Source of the DNA: Ruegeria sp. THAF57
GTDB lineage: Bacteria; Pseudomonadota; Alphaproteobacteria; Rhodobacterales; Rhodobacteraceae
DNA: 64,000 nt
Assembly (NCBI RefSeq): GCF_903914075.1
Contig: NZ_CAIWNQ010000010.1
Coordinates: forward strand, 83,130-147,129
Reading direction: 5' to 3'
Shown here: one piece after another, positions 1-9,776 of the stretch
Numbering within the stretch: the first letter of the stretch is position 1
Layout of the letters: each line of letters opens with the position of its first letter
Position numbers and translations under genes: made by a program
The notes under the pieces: generated by a model
Told to the model about the DNA's origin: nothing
Databases searched by the model: none
Seen by the model: only the letters and a program-made list of their open reading frames with translations

Positions 1-431
1 GCGCCCATTTCGAACGACACAGCGGCTTCATCGCTGCGTGCGGTCGGGATACCCGTGTCGGTGATCGGGCTGAAGAACGAGGTCATTACGATATCGTCGG
101 CCAACGCGTCTTCGACGCCTGGCGTCGCGGCCTCGGCATCCCAGATGTGCAGAGTGGCTGCATCAAAACCACCGGCGGCGATCTGGTCGACATTCTGAGT
201 CATAACAGCAGAGTCTGCCTGCCCATCAAAGACCACAACCTCAGCACCATATTTTTCTTTAGCATAGCGCTCGGCCTCAGCCGCCTGAGATTGGTGAAAA
301 ACGTTCGACAAGTCGGACACAAAGAATGCGATCCGCTTCCCATCATCAGCAAAAGCCGCGGCCCCACCAACAAAAGTCAGTGTCGTGGCCAGCAGACCCG
401 CCTTGAGTACATTCCTCCGCTGCATTTTCAT
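1..431 (-). CDS. Sugar ABC transporter periplasmic binding protein, 5' part only
   Basis: The first 143 codons of a periplasmic sugar-binding protein (RbsB/LacI-type fold); the rest lies beyond the left edge. The N-terminus begins MKMQRRNVLKAG and is followed by a hydrophobic stretch ending near AAAFADD, a typical signal peptide for export. The mature start (KRIAFFVSDLSNVFHQ) and the later QNVDQIAAGGFDA match the first beta strand and helix of the family. A purine-rich AGGGAAGAG lies just upstream of the ATG. An alternative ATG two codons later is possible. The gene points away from the 11-gene operon to its right, so it may head its own transporter operon; the substrate cannot be told. Confidence 0.85.
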   Translation of the reverse strand, partial: MKMQRRNVLKAGLLATTLTFVGGAAAFADDGKRIAFFVSDLSNVFHQSQAAEAERYAKEKYGAEVVVFDGQADSAVMTQNVDQIAAGGFDAATLHIWDAEAATPGVEDALADDIVMTSFFSPITDTGIPTARSDEAAVSFEMG

Positions 432-781
432 CTCTTCCCTTTTTGTTTCCTCCAGAGCGCGGCTGATCTGAAACAATAGGCATCAGAGCCGCAATTCCAG
501 CCCGAACCTCTCCTCAGGAATCGATACTGAAATATATTACAGTGTATGTTATTATTCTCATTTTGCTTGCCTAGTCAACTGTTTTTGGCGGCCGATAAGC
601 TCGAGAATTTTGTGGATCCGCTTTTGAAAAAAGCCCTTAACAATTTGAATATAAACACATAAAATTCATTCTCTTTTGAAGGGTTTTGCAGCACAGACGT
701 ATCCTCGTCAGCACAATGCTGACCGAAAAGAAAAATGCTCTAAATCACTGTTAGATTTTGGTGAAAAGAATCCCGCCGAGC
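432..781. other. Intergenic region, 350 bp
   Basis: This gap holds the promoter side of the leftward binding-protein gene and the 3' end of the long minus-strand operon. It is AT-rich around 520-580 (for example TATTACAGTGTATGTTATT). No gene, clear hairpin terminator or convincing operator was recognised. Confidence 0.5.
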
Positions 782-1066
782 TTACAGCTTCGCCAGCTTC
801 TGAACGGAAATTCGCGCCTTTCCCTTCACGATTTCTTTGAACCGGACCATGTGCGGCATGCGCGCGTGACTGGTAATCACCTCAGCCCCGGACCAAACCT
901 CGTGGATCAGAAATTCGGTCTTTTTGTCGAGTGATAAGAACACATCATAGCCCCGGTTACCTGCCTCTTGACGACTGGCATTTGCGAGATCTTCGATTGC
1001 GGTGCGCACCACTTCTGACTGGCCATCTTCCGGCTCGATGCGCGCGATGATCACAATCTCCGTCAT
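782..1066 (-). CDS. Small ABM-fold monooxygenase-like protein (YgiN/antibiotic biosynthesis monooxygenase family)
   Basis: A 94-residue protein of the length and pattern of the ABM/YgiN family: an N-terminal strand (EIVIIARIEPEDGQ), a helix of small residues, and a strand ending FLIHEVWSGAEVITSHARMPH, where EVW and the following H match the conserved E-x-W...H of the family. Family members act as quinol monooxygenases, heme-degrading enzymes or redox-partner proteins, so the reaction is not defined. The gene starts 3 bp after the GMC oxidoreductase stop and is the last gene of the operon, which suggests it works with that flavoenzyme. No signal peptide is visible, so it is probably cytoplasmic. 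Confidence 0.8.
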   Translation of the reverse strand: MTEIVIIARIEPEDGQSEVVRTAIEDLANASRQEAGNRGYDVFLSLDKKTEFLIHEVWSGAEVITSHARMPHMVRFKEIVKGKARISVQKLAKL

Positions 1067-1069
1067 CTC

Positions 1070-2683
1070 TCAGGCCCTGTTGCGGATCATGTCGGCCGCT
1101 TTCTCAGCGATCATAACAACAGGAGATGCAGTGTTGCCCGAAACGATTTTCGGCATGATTGACGCATCAACAACCCGTATCCCCCCAAGGCCATGCACTC
1201 TGAGATCCGTACCCACTACCGCCGATGCATCAGACCCCATCTTACATGTCCCGACTGGGTGGAAGATCGTGGTGGCAATGTCACCAACACCTTTCACAAG
1301 ATCCTCTTCGGTTTCCATGGCTGGACCCGGCAGAATTTCCTCGGGCTGATAAGGCTTGAGGGCATTCGCCGTCATGATCATCCGCGCTTGGCGCACTGAT
1401 TTCGCGGCAACACGCTTGTCATTGTCCGTGGACAGATAGTTCAAACGGATATCGGGCTGGGTCGTGGTATCCGCCCCCTGAATATGGCAGGTTCCAATAC
1501 TCTCGGGGCGCAGGTTGCAGACCGAAACGGTAATGGCCGGAAACGGATGCAACGGATCGCCCAGTTTGTCGGTGGACAAGGGTTGAACGTGATACTCCAG
1601 ATCGGGCGTTGCCAGATCAGGGTTGGATTTGGTGAACATCCCGAATTGACTGGGGGCCATGGACATCGGCCCCGATTGCGTTAACCCGTATTGCAGAGCG
1701 ATCTTCGCCTTGCCGACCAACGAGTTAGCCATCGTATTCAGCGTTTTCGCGTTCTGTACTTTGAACACGGTGCGGATTTGCAGATGATCCTGAAGGTTCT
1801 CACCCACGCCTGTGCTTACGTGATGCACAGCAATGCCATGTTCGGCCAACACAGCACCTCGACCAACACCCGAGAGTTCCAGAATTTTGGGAGAGTTGAT
1901 CGCCCCAGCGGCCAGCAAAACCTCGGCCCCAGCGAAGGCATCATAGCGAACGCCTTTTTGCAGAAAGCGGACACCTGTCACTCGCTTACCGTCGAACAAC
2001 AACTCCTGTGTTTCGGCATGGGTCATTACACGCAGGTTCGGGCGTTTCATCGCTGGGCGCAGAAAACCTTTCGCTGTATTCCAGCGCACGCCATTGCGTT
2101 GGTTGACCTCGAAGAACCCGGTGCCTTCGTTACTGCCATCGTTGAAATCCGCGCGTGGCTGAATGCCAAATTCCTTTGCCCCTTCCTGCACAGCCTTCAG
2201 GATATCCCACTCCAACCGTTGTTTTGAGACCTTCCACTCACCACCTGAGCGGTGCATCTCGCTGTCGCCCGCATGGTGATCCTCGGACTTCAGAAAATAG
2301 GGCAGCACGTCATCCCATCCCCAACCGGCATTGCCCAGTTGGCGCCAATGATCGTAGTCCGCCGCCTGCCCCCGCATATAAATCATGCCATTGACCGAGG
2401 TGCAGCCGCCCAGAACCTTGCCGCGCGGATAGACCAGGGAACGCCCGTTCAGCCCCGGTTCAGCAGCGGTTTTCATCATCCAGTCAGTGCGCGGATTGCC
2501 GATGCAATAGAGATAGCCAACGGGGATATGCACCCAGTGGTAATTGTCCGATCCGCCCGCCTCTAGAAGCAACACCCGCGTCTTGGGGTCTTCGGTCAGG
2601 CGGTTGGCCAGAACACAGCCCGCCGTGCCTGCGCCGACGATGATATAGTCATATTCGCCATCAAGTTTCCGGGCGTCTGTCAT
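1070..2683 (-). CDS. GMC family FAD-dependent oxidoreductase (choline dehydrogenase-like)
   Basis: About 537 residues. The N-terminal dinucleotide fold ([19 protein letters not shown]) with an acidic residue closing strand 2 (LLLEAGG) binds FAD. The GMC signature [15 protein letters not shown] follows, and the C-terminal HPVGTCKMG and [19 protein letters not shown] carry the catalytic His and Asn of the family. Members oxidise primary or secondary alcohols. The reading frame continues to a TTG at 2719 overlapping the upstream gene, but the ATG at 2683 gives the usual family N-terminus and was chosen. In this operon it probably oxidises an alcohol group of the imported sugar or polyol, or of a breakdown product; choline is unlikely from context. 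Electron acceptor unknown. Confidence 0.88.
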   Translation of the reverse strand: MTDARKLDGEYDYIIVGAGTAGCVLANRLTEDPKTRVLLLEAGGSDNYHWVHIPVGYLYCIGNPRTDWMMKTAAEPGLNGRSLVYPRGKVLGGCTSVNGMIYMRGQAADYDHWRQLGNAGWGWDDVLPYFLKSEDHHAGDSEMHRSGGEWKVSKQRLEWDILKAVQEGAKEFGIQPRADFNDGSNEGTGFFEVNQRNGVRWNTAKGFLRPAMKRPNLRVMTHAETQELLFDGKRVTGVRFLQKGVRYDAFAGAEVLLAAGAINSPKILELSGVGRGAVLAEHGIAVHHVSTGVGENLQDHLQIRTVFKVQNAKTLNTMANSLVGKAKIALQYGLTQSGPMSMAPSQFGMFTKSNPDLATPDLEYHVQPLSTDKLGDPLHPFPAITVSVCNLRPESIGTCHIQGADTTTQPDIRLNYLSTDNDKRVAAKSVRQARMIMTANALKPYQPEEILPGPAMETEEDLVKGVGDIATTIFHPVGTCKMGSDASAVVGTDLRVHGLGGIRVVDASIMPKIVSGNTASPVVMIAEKAADMIRNRA

Positions 2684-2702
2684 GGAATTCTGGTCTTTCT
2701 GG

Positions 2703-3713
2703 TTAGAATGCGACGACAAGTTTGCCGATCATACGACCGGTTTCGATGATCGCGTGGGCCTCTTTCAGCGTTTCCGCTGACAAGCCGTTCAGTGTTTTCT
2801 GTTCGGTCGTTCGGATGATCCCGTCATCAACCATGCTGGCAACACGAGCCAAAATCTGCCCCTGCCGAGCCATATCTGCCGTTCCAAACAGCGAACGGGT
2901 GAACATCAGTTCCCACATCAGCGCGGCGGACTTGCCCTGCAATGCCGAGATATCCAGCTTTTCCGGCGTTTCGACGATGGTTCCGATGCGGCCCTGCGGC
3001 GCGATCAGTTCACACATGGCATCCCAATGCTGTGCGGTGTCGGCGTATTGCGTGATGTAGTCCGCGGTTTCATGCCCTGCGGCCTGCACCTCGGCGATCA
3101 GATCGCGATGGTTAACCACCTGATGCGCACCCATGTCCTTGCACCAATCGACCGTTTCAGGGCGAGATGCAGTGGCGATCAGATTCAATCCAGTCAGCTT
3201 ACGTGCAAGTTGCAGGGTAATCGAACCCACCCCTCCGGCCCCGCCGATAACCAGCAGGCTGGCCGGCGTTTCATTTGTGGGAACTTGCAACCGGTCAAAC
3301 AGCATTTCCCACGCGGTCAACGACACCAAGGGCAAAGAGGCAGCCGCAGCGGGGCCCACCGTCTTCGGAGCAAGTGATGTGATGCGATGATCGACCGCCT
3401 GTAACTCAGCATAAGACCCTGGGCGATCGGCATCGCCAGCATACCACACCCGGTCATCTTTGGTGAATCCTGTGACCTCGGAGCCCATATCAAGCACAAT
3501 ACCTACGGCGTCATATCCCAGAATGAACGGCTCGGCATGATCCTGCTCGGCTGCTGTTCGGATGCGGCGCTTGGCATCTGCGGGATTGACCGAGATTGCC
3601 TCGACCTCGACCAGCAGATCGTTGGGTCGCAGAACCGGCTCTGGCAGGTCGACATCCATCAAGCTGTCAGGCGCGTCAATTGGAAGTGATTTCAGAAATC
3701 CCACGGCTTTCAT
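2703..3713 (-). CDS. Zinc-type MDR alcohol dehydrogenase / quinone-oxidoreductase-like protein
   Basis: About 336 residues of the medium-chain dehydrogenase/reductase superfamily. The sequence begins [13 protein letters not shown], has the GroES-like segment ([14 protein letters not shown]) and a Rossmann core with [17 protein letters not shown], the NADPH-binding glycine motif. The catalytic zinc ligands of true alcohol dehydrogenases are not evident, and the whole resembles the 'zinc-binding alcohol dehydrogenase family' close to quinone reductases. The frame is open 13 codons further, but the ATG at 3713 is preceded by GAAAGG and matches the family start. It lies in the operon between the sugar kinase and the GMC oxidoreductase. 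A role in reducing an aldehyde or enone intermediate is an inference. Confidence 0.85.
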   Translation of the reverse strand: MKAVGFLKSLPIDAPDSLMDVDLPEPVLRPNDLLVEVEAISVNPADAKRRIRTAAEQDHAEPFILGYDAVGIVLDMGSEVTGFTKDDRVWYAGDADRPGSYAELQAVDHRITSLAPKTVGPAAAASLPLVSLTAWEMLFDRLQVPTNETPASLLVIGGAGGVGSITLQLARKLTGLNLIATASRPETVDWCKDMGAHQVVNHRDLIAEVQAAGHETADYITQYADTAQHWDAMCELIAPQGRIGTIVETPEKLDISALQGKSAALMWELMFTRSLFGTADMARQGQILARVASMVDDGIIRTTEQKTLNGLSAETLKEAHAIIETGRMIGKLVVAF

Positions 3714-3718
3714 GCTGA

Positions 3719-5230
3719 TTACCTTTCGGTTGAAGTTTGAGCACTGTCCCAAAACCCGCGCATGGCTTCGATAAGCGCGAGGTACTGCGCGTAGCGGGTA
3801 TCATAGTGGGCTTTCATGTCCGCATTCGGCTGGAACTCGGCCTTGCGACGGGTCATCTGACCGATGGCCTCTTCGTAGGAGCCATACGCGCCTGTCGCCA
3901 CCGACACACCAATCGCCGCACCCAAAGCACCAGTTTCCTGCGCTTCGGCCACATAGATCGGTACACCAAGGCAATCGGCGAACATCTGCGGCCAGACAGG
4001 GCTACGCGAGCCACCGCCAGACAGAACCGCCTGATCAAAGCGGACGCCTGCGGTTTTGAGAACCTCGATATGGCGGCGGTGCTCGAACAAAACACCCTCG
4101 AACAAGGCGCGCAGCATGTGGCTTTCGCCGTGCCAGCCCGCAACACCATAAAACCCACCTCGGAACGACGCCCCCTGCCCTGAACCATAAAGGAACGGAT
4201 GAAAGAACGGATCATCCGCCGCAGGGGTGACCTCGGCCACCTTGTCATTGCAGAACCCAAATGGATCGTCGTGATGCGCGCCACGTTCGACGAATTCACG
4301 CACATACCATTCAAGATTGGCCGCCGACGTCGCACTTGCTTCGATATTCACAAACCGGTTGGGGCCAAAGCCCGATACCATGAACAGATCATCGTTGACG
4401 GCAGGTTTGTCGGAAAACACCTGATTGATGCTCCAGGTTCCTGCTATAATCGACGCCTCGCCCGCGCGCACGACGCCCGAGCCCATGGCACTGGACACCA
4501 CGTCGAAATAGCCGCCGATCACCGGCGTGCCTTCGGCCAGGCCGGTCGCTGCGGCAGCCTCGGCGCTGACGGTTCCGGCGATATCCGCTGGGTCGATCAG
4601 GCGTGGCAGCATCTCGCGCGCATCATCCAAACCGTAAAGCGACAGCAATCCGTCATCATAGGCACACTCGGGCATCCGGGTCAGACCACCGCCCGACATG
4701 TCCGAGATCTCGCTGACCCACTCATCGGTTAGCTTGTACGTAATGAAATCCTTGCACAGAAGCACAGTGCCGGTCTGCGCATAAATCTCGGGCTGGTGGC
4801 GTTTGATCCAAGCCAGCAGAACCGGGGTTTGCGACGGCCACGGCTTTTGCAAACACAGCGCGTGCAGGGCATCCCCTGCGGCTTCTGACAATTCCTCAGC
4901 CAGGCCAGCAGCACGTGTGTCCAGCGACTGAATACCCACTAGCGGTTCACCCGCCTTGTCCAGCAGGTACAGCCCGTTGCCATGCCCGGCACAACCCACG
5001 CCAATAATCTGATCCGACGTGATCCCGGCCTTGTCGATGCAACCAGAGATCACCTGCCGTGCATTGGCCCAAAGCTCATTCAGGTCGCGCTCCACGTGCC
5101 CCGGCTGCGGGGTCGACGACTGACCGTCCAGCACCTCCATCGCGACGGGCCGCCCATTTAGGTCGAAGAGCACGGCCTTGATGACCGTGTTCCCCGCATC
5201 CAGCCCCAATATGTATTGGTTGTTAGCCAC
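3719..5230 (-). CDS. FGGY-family carbohydrate kinase
   Basis: About 503 residues. The ATP/sugar kinase fold is shown by the N-terminal phosphate-1 loop (ILGLDAGNTVIKAVLFDLNG), a conserved GCAGHGNGLYLLD, and the C-terminal adenosine region (AVLSGGGSRSPVWPQMFADCLGVPI). The likely start is a GTG at 5230 that overlaps the end of the aldolase gene by 8 bp, a sign of translational coupling; the upstream in-frame extension reads into the aldolase. FGGY kinases phosphorylate sugars, polyols or the AI-2 signal (LsrK). The neighbours (SorC regulator, LsrF-like aldolase, GlpD-like dehydrogenase) suggest a linear polyol or tetrose/pentose-like compound trapped by phosphorylation. The exact substrate cannot be read from the sequence. 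Confidence 0.9.
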   Translation of the reverse strand: MANNQYILGLDAGNTVIKAVLFDLNGRPVAMEVLDGQSSTPQPGHVERDLNELWANARQVISGCIDKAGITSDQIIGVGCAGHGNGLYLLDKAGEPLVGIQSLDTRAAGLAEELSEAAGDALHALCLQKPWPSQTPVLLAWIKRHQPEIYAQTGTVLLCKDFITYKLTDEWVSEISDMSGGGLTRMPECAYDDGLLSLYGLDDAREMLPRLIDPADIAGTVSAEAAAATGLAEGTPVIGGYFDVVSSAMGSGVVRAGEASIIAGTWSINQVFSDKPAVNDDLFMVSGFGPNRFVNIEASATSAANLEWYVREFVERGAHHDDPFGFCNDKVAEVTPAADDPFFHPFLYGSGQGASFRGGFYGVAGWHGESHMLRALFEGVLFEHRRHIEVLKTAGVRFDQAVLSGGGSRSPVWPQMFADCLGVPIYVAEAQETGALGAAIGVSVATGAYGSYEEAIGQMTRRKAEFQPNADMKAHYDTRYAQYLALIEAMRGFWDSAQTSTER

Positions 5231-6065
5231 GGTTATAGATATCCCACGCTTCTTCGCCGCTGGCCTTCTCATGGATCATCGCCATCAAAGCTGCCACAAC
5301 TGCCTTGGGATTGTCGTGCTGATAGATGTTGCGGCCATAAACCATCCCTTGCGCACCCTGCGCCATCAGAGCCGCCGATTTCATCAGAACGTTCTTCAGG
5401 TCTTCCTTACCACCGCCGCGCACCAGAACGGGCACGCGCGCAGCCTCAATCACGCGGTGGAAGTCCTCGGGGTTTTCGGTCGGGTCTGCCTTGATGATGT
5501 CAGCCCCCATTTCCGAGGCCAGACGCACCAGCGTCACGATCTTTTCTGCGTCACCATCCACCTGATAGCCGCCGCGCACATCGTTGGGCAGCATGACCAA
5601 AGGTTCGATCATCAGCGGCATCCCGTATTTGTGACAAGCCGCGCGCACCTTGCTGATGTTCTCGACACACTGACGAAACAGTTCAGGCTCGTCCGGCAGC
5701 ATGAACAGGTTCACGACAACGGCGGCGGCGTCCATTTCCAGTGCGCCGATAATCGGCTCGTCTGCGTTTTGCAGCATCGACCACATCACCCGGTGGCGCT
5801 GATCGTTATAGGGGTTACCCATGTCGATCCGCATCACCAGCGCGGGTTTGTCCTTTTCGGGGCGCGATTGCAGCAGGTCGGCTTGCCCATAGGCACACTG
5901 AATGGCATCCGGCTTGGCACCGATCAGCGTGTCCATGACACTCGCCATATCCTCAAGCCCGACCATAAAGCTGGGCTCATTGCAGACCCCGTGGTCGATC
6001 GCCACGTCCAGACAGCCCCCGTTGGTAAACATCCGGTTCATTCGGGCTTTGGTACTTACACGCAT
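5223..6065 (-). CDS. Class I aldolase of the DeoC/LacD/LsrF family
   Basis: 280 residues forming a (beta/alpha)8 aldolase. The strand CLDVAIDHGV, the probable Schiff-base lysine K192 in GADIIKADPTE, and the C-terminal phosphate-binding part (GAQGMVYGRNIYQHDNPKAVVAALMAMIH) closely follow LsrF and archaeal class I fructose-bisphosphate aldolases. Its ATG overlaps the stop of the upstream GlpD-like gene (GAATGCGTGTAA), and it is followed by the overlapping FGGY kinase start, so the three are translated together. It most likely cleaves, or transfers from, the phosphorylated ketose made by the kinase and dehydrogenase. The LsrF-like C-terminus allows a thiolase-type reaction instead. Confidence 0.85.
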   Translation of the reverse strand: MRVSTKARMNRMFTNGGCLDVAIDHGVCNEPSFMVGLEDMASVMDTLIGAKPDAIQCAYGQADLLQSRPEKDKPALVMRIDMGNPYNDQRHRVMWSMLQNADEPIIGALEMDAAAVVVNLFMLPDEPELFRQCVENISKVRAACHKYGMPLMIEPLVMLPNDVRGGYQVDGDAEKIVTLVRLASEMGADIIKADPTENPEDFHRVIEAARVPVLVRGGGKEDLKNVLMKSAALMAQGAQGMVYGRNIYQHDNPKAVVAALMAMIHEKASGEEAWDIYNRG

Positions 6066-7777
6066 TCTGTTCTCCGTTCCTTGTTTCGTGCAGTCAGAGT
6101 CTCGGCTGACACGCCGTAATACTCGGACAATTCATGGATTAGCGCTTGGGTCTGATCAGTGATTTCCTGCGGGCTGATACCGCGTTCGGTGGCCACAACA
6201 GTTCCCAACTGGCCCAGCAGCGCGTCCGAAATCTGCCCTGTGATCGCCAAAGCGGTCCGGCGCAGGACTATATCAGACAGGGTTTCGACAAATTCCGTGC
6301 GCAGCAGCCAAATAATCTCGGCCTCGGTATAGGGGCAGCCAGCCAACAGTGGCGTATCCTTAACCGATTGGCAGAACTGGGCCACATCGTCGGCGTGCGT
6401 GCCGTAATGTTCCATCAGGTGCAGCGCGCGGTCGGACGATATGTGAAAGTCCTCGACCAGCCTTTCTTGCAGCGTTTTCGCATCATCGGGGAACTGTGCT
6501 CCGCCCCCGATAGACAATCCAAGGGTCGATGTCTTGCGCGGTTTTTCTAGCTCGGCCAGAACCTCATCCGTGGTCTGTTCCCCAAAGGCACGGAAGGTGG
6601 TCCATTTGCCACCAACCATGCAGAACTGCGGCACCAATCCGTCCAGCCGCTTTGTGTAGTGACCACGCGAAATCCGACCGGTGAAATCCTGATCACTGTG
6701 CGGCAGCGGGCGGATCCCGCTATAGCTGAACACAACCTGTTCGGGGACGATCTGAATCTCTGGAAATACCAACCGCAGAGAACCGAGGATATAGTCAAAC
6801 TCTTCCGGCTCACATCGCACGCGCGTCGCCTTGTCGACGCGAATATCGGTTGAACCCGCCAGCACCTTGCCCTGATAGGGGAATACGATACAGACCCGCC
6901 CGTCGGTATTTTCGAAATAGATCATATGACCGCCAAGCGCCTGCAACAGCGCCGGGTTGTCGATGATCAGGTGTGAGCCCTTGGTGCCCGAGACCATTTG
7001 CTGATTGGCTTCACCGCCCAGGCTGCGGACTGTATCATCCAGCCAGGCACCAGTGGCATTCACGATCACCTTGGGCTGGACTGGCAATTCCTGACCGCTG
7101 CGCCGGTCTGTCACAGCATAATCTTCACCGTCCCGCGTCATCTCGGCATAGTTCAGAGCTATGCAATCAGGCGCGGCGATCTGAACATCGCGGATCATTT
7201 CAACACACAGACGTTCCGGATGCGTGATCTGCGCGTCATAATACACGGCTGATCGAGTAGCCTTGGGCGTTAGCGCAGACCAGTCGTTGCGCGTTCGCCC
7301 TGCGCTGTTGAAATGATGCTTTGGCAGGATACGCCGCTTGCGCGTCACCCAATCATACAGTGACAACCCCAGCTTGATCGGCACCGCACCCCTGCTTGAC
7401 GGCTTACCCTGCCAGCCCACAAAGCTGGCCACCGCGTTTAACATACCCGAAAACACCGAAGTGATCGGAATAACCGTCGGCAAAGGCCGCACCATATGAG
7501 GAGCGTTCAACAGCAGCGCGTCGCGTTCGCGCAGCGACTCCTGCACCAGATCGAATTCGCCATTCTCTAGGTAACGCAATCCACCATGGATCATCCGCGA
7601 CGGCGCGGCGCTGCACCCCGAGGCAAAGTCGTTGCGCTCAACCAGCAAGACCCGCAGCCCCTGCAAGGCCAAATCCCGATACACTCCAATCCCGTTTACG
7701 CCCCCGCCGATAACCACAGCGTCAAACGCAGCGTTCTCGTGCAGCTTTGTCAGGTTTTGTTGTCTTTGTTCTGACAT
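6056..7777 (-). CDS. FAD-dependent glycerol-3-phosphate dehydrogenase-like oxidoreductase (GlpD/EryB type)
   Basis: 573 residues. The N-terminal FAD motif is AVVIGGGVNGIGVYRDLALQG, followed by the GlpD hallmarks SGCSAAPSRMIHGGLRYLE, VNATGAWLDD, and a GSTDIRVD / YSGIRPL region. A C-terminal helical DAO_C domain (roughly residues 430-560) is present, as in GlpA and GlpD. The family oxidises glycerol-3-phosphate, or in erythritol operons erythritol phosphate (EryB), at the membrane with quinone as acceptor. Located between the aldo/keto reductase and the aldolase and next to a SorC regulator as in ery operons, it probably oxidises a polyol phosphate made by the FGGY kinase. Plain glycerol use is less likely because an aldolase follows. 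Confidence 0.88.
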   Translation of the reverse strand: MSEQRQQNLTKLHENAAFDAVVIGGGVNGIGVYRDLALQGLRVLLVERNDFASGCSAAPSRMIHGGLRYLENGEFDLVQESLRERDALLLNAPHMVRPLPTVIPITSVFSGMLNAVASFVGWQGKPSSRGAVPIKLGLSLYDWVTRKRRILPKHHFNSAGRTRNDWSALTPKATRSAVYYDAQITHPERLCVEMIRDVQIAAPDCIALNYAEMTRDGEDYAVTDRRSGQELPVQPKVIVNATGAWLDDTVRSLGGEANQQMVSGTKGSHLIIDNPALLQALGGHMIYFENTDGRVCIVFPYQGKVLAGSTDIRVDKATRVRCEPEEFDYILGSLRLVFPEIQIVPEQVVFSYSGIRPLPHSDQDFTGRISRGHYTKRLDGLVPQFCMVGGKWTTFRAFGEQTTDEVLAELEKPRKTSTLGLSIGGGAQFPDDAKTLQERLVEDFHISSDRALHLMEHYGTHADDVAQFCQSVKDTPLLAGCPYTEAEIIWLLRTEFVETLSDIVLRRTALAITGQISDALLGQLGTVVATERGISPQEITDQTQALIHELSEYYGVSAETLTARNKERRTECV

Positions 7778-7810
7778 GGTGGTCCTGTTCGTTGCGGGGG
7801 CCTTGGGGTC

Positions 7811-8806
7811 TTAGCTGTCGAGATCGCTCAGGTGCGCGATAGCTTGCGCACTGATGTCAGCGATTTCAGCTTCGGTCAGGCGCAATTGGCCCGCCTTGGC
7901 ATTCTCGGCCGCCTGTGCCGCGTCACGCGCACCGCAAAGCGAGAAGGTGATACCGGGTTGTTGCACGGTCCAAGCGATGACCGTCTGCGCCAGCGTTGCG
8001 CCATGTGCCTCGGCAATGGGCGCGATGGTCTCCATCAGATTGGCAACCTTCTGGCGGTTCGCCATCGAGAAACGCGGATTGTCCTTGCGCTGATCATCGC
8101 CGGTGAACTCACGATCCGGCCCGATCTTGCCACTGAGCAGCCCCAGCGCCAGCGAGGAATAGCTAAGGACCGACACACCATTCTCGCGGCACACAGGCAG
8201 CAGCGTGCCTTCGATGTCGCGCTTGACCATCGAGTATTCTTCCTGAATGGCGTCCAACTGACCGGCGGCGACATAAGCCTTGACCTCATCGACCGACGTA
8301 TTGCTGGCCCCGATCGAGCGGATTTTGCCCTGCTGTTTCAGGGTCTCTAACGCCTCCATCGTCTCGGCGATGGGGGTGGTCGGGTCCTGCCAATGGGTGA
8401 TGTAGTGGTCGATGTAATCGGTACCCAGTCGGGTCAGGCTCTGTTCGACCTCATAGATGATCGCATCCTTGCCCAGATAGCGATGCACCGGCTTGCCGTC
8501 ATAGTCGAAGAAATGGTTGCCCTTCTGGGTATGCCAAACCAACCCGCATTTGGTGGCCAACACCACCTTGTCGCGGCGCCCTTTCAACGCCTTGCCAACA
8601 ATATCTTCGGCTACGCCCTGCCCATAGGCAGGGGCCGTGTCGATCAACGTAATCCCCGCATCGACCGAGGCCTGGATTGCAGCAATGGATTTCGCCTCAT
8701 CCGTTCCGCCCCACATCCACCCGCCGATGGCCCAGGTTCCAAGGCCAACGACAGAGGCTTCGATTCCAGAGTTTCCGATTTCCCGCGTCAACATTTCATG
8801 CGACAT
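7811..8806 (-). CDS. Aldo/keto reductase
   Basis: 331 residues with an AKR TIM barrel: GLGTWAIGGWMWGG at the N-terminus, catalytic Asp and Tyr in LIDTAPAYGQG, Lys in VVLATKCG, and His in DYIDHYITHWQD. The C-terminal SLCGARDAAQAAENAKA contacts NADPH in family members. The ATG is preceded by AAGGAGCACGAA and overlaps the end of the SorC gene by 11 bp. It probably interconverts a sugar aldehyde or ketone and its alcohol before phosphorylation. Because the operon also encodes an MDR reductase and a GMC oxidoreductase, which redox step it carries out is unclear. Confidence 0.9.
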   Translation of the reverse strand: MSHEMLTREIGNSGIEASVVGLGTWAIGGWMWGGTDEAKSIAAIQASVDAGITLIDTAPAYGQGVAEDIVGKALKGRRDKVVLATKCGLVWHTQKGNHFFDYDGKPVHRYLGKDAIIYEVEQSLTRLGTDYIDHYITHWQDPTTPIAETMEALETLKQQGKIRSIGASNTSVDEVKAYVAAGQLDAIQEEYSMVKRDIEGTLLPVCRENGVSVLSYSSLALGLLSGKIGPDREFTGDDQRKDNPRFSMANRQKVANLMETIAPIAEAHGATLAQTVIAWTVQQPGITFSLCGARDAAQAAENAKAGQLRLTEAEIADISAQAIAHLSDLDS

Positions 8807-9776
8807 TTCGTGCTCCTTCCATTTCCTGTAAGACTGCAGTCGCTGTGCTTTCGTCCAAGATCAGCGAATTGAGAAACTTTCCGTTCAGTACCGCCTTGAT
8901 CGGCAGTACTTTCTGTGCTCCGGCGGTCACCCCGATCACCCGCTTGCAGTGCGCAAGATCGTCTGGTGACACCGAGACCAGCCGCGAGTTCAGCGCATAG
9001 TTCGAGACCGAGCCGTCGATATGGATCAAGTGGGCCAGAAACTCTCCGATCACGCCCATGCCCATCAGCATCTTGCGATCTGCTTCGGGCACCGGGTGAA
9101 GGTCGTAATAGCTGGAGCCTTCCGGCTCGATCGACCCAACCCCTACAAGCGCCACATTGGCATGCCGGGCCAGATCCAGCACCTCGCGGATCGAAGAGAC
9201 CTGTTCCAGCATGTCCCGCTGTTCGCGGCTCTCGGCAAAAAGCGGCGCGTGCAACAACATTGTTCTGCCGCCCAGCCGCTCTGCCATCTGCGTCGCCAAG
9301 TGGTTCACATCTGTATAGTATTTGCCCTGAATGCCACCGGTCAGGGGCACTACAGTAACATCGACTGCGCGTTCGACCTCCAACGCTTCGACCGTGGCGC
9401 TGACGGCCTTTCCGCCAGTGATCGCAATGACATCCCCATCGCTCAGGTTTTCAATCAAATGGTTGGCAGCGGCGCGCCCGACCTGTTGCAGAGTTGTTTC
9501 TTCGCTACCCACAACCGAAGGGGTGACGATGGCCTCAGACAGACCTGACGACTTTGTCAAATCCCGTTCAATATCCATCAGCGTCTCAAACGGGCTTTCA
9601 ATGTCGATCTTGACCATGCCCATCTTGCGGCCCTGTGTAATCAGACGGTTGACCTTCGAGTTCGACAGGTTCAGCGCCCGCGCGATATCGGCCTGTTTCT
9701 GGCCTTCCAGATAATGCAGGACCAGAACGGTGTGAATCTGCCGGATCAGTTCAAAGTCTTTCTTCTTGTCGACCAT
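8796..9776 (-). CDS. SorC/DeoR-type sugar-binding transcriptional regulator
   Basis: About 326 residues. A short N-terminal HTH (LEGQKQADIARALNLSNSKVNRLITQGRKMGMVKI) is followed by the SorC effector domain, with the phosphosugar-isomerase-like GDVIAITGGKAVSATVEAL and VALVGVGSIEPEGSSYY. Relatives include EryD, LsrR and SorC, which release DNA on binding a phosphorylated sugar. The open frame extends 100 codons further upstream, but that part is the shadow of the permease gene. The true ATG at 9776 lies in a TGATG overlap with the permease stop. Being embedded in the operon it probably autoregulates it, responding to the product of the FGGY kinase. Confidence 0.9.
   Translation of the reverse strand: MVDKKKDFELIRQIHTVLVLHYLEGQKQADIARALNLSNSKVNRLITQGRKMGMVKIDIESPFETLMDIERDLTKSSGLSEAIVTPSVVGSEETTLQQVGRAAANHLIENLSDGDVIAITGGKAVSATVEALEVERAVDVTVVPLTGGIQGKYYTDVNHLATQMAERLGGRTMLLHAPLFAESREQRDMLEQVSSIREVLDLARHANVALVGVGSIEPEGSSYYDLHPVPEADRKMLMGMGVIGEFLAHLIHIDGSVSNYALNSRLVSVSPDDLAHCKRVIGVTAGAQKVLPIKAVLNGKFLNSLILDESTATAVLQEMEGARNVA

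Noticed and set aside
5178..6119. 313-codon plus-strand frame opposite the aldolase gene
   Set aside because: No recognisable domain and strongly biased composition; the minus-strand aldolase is certain.
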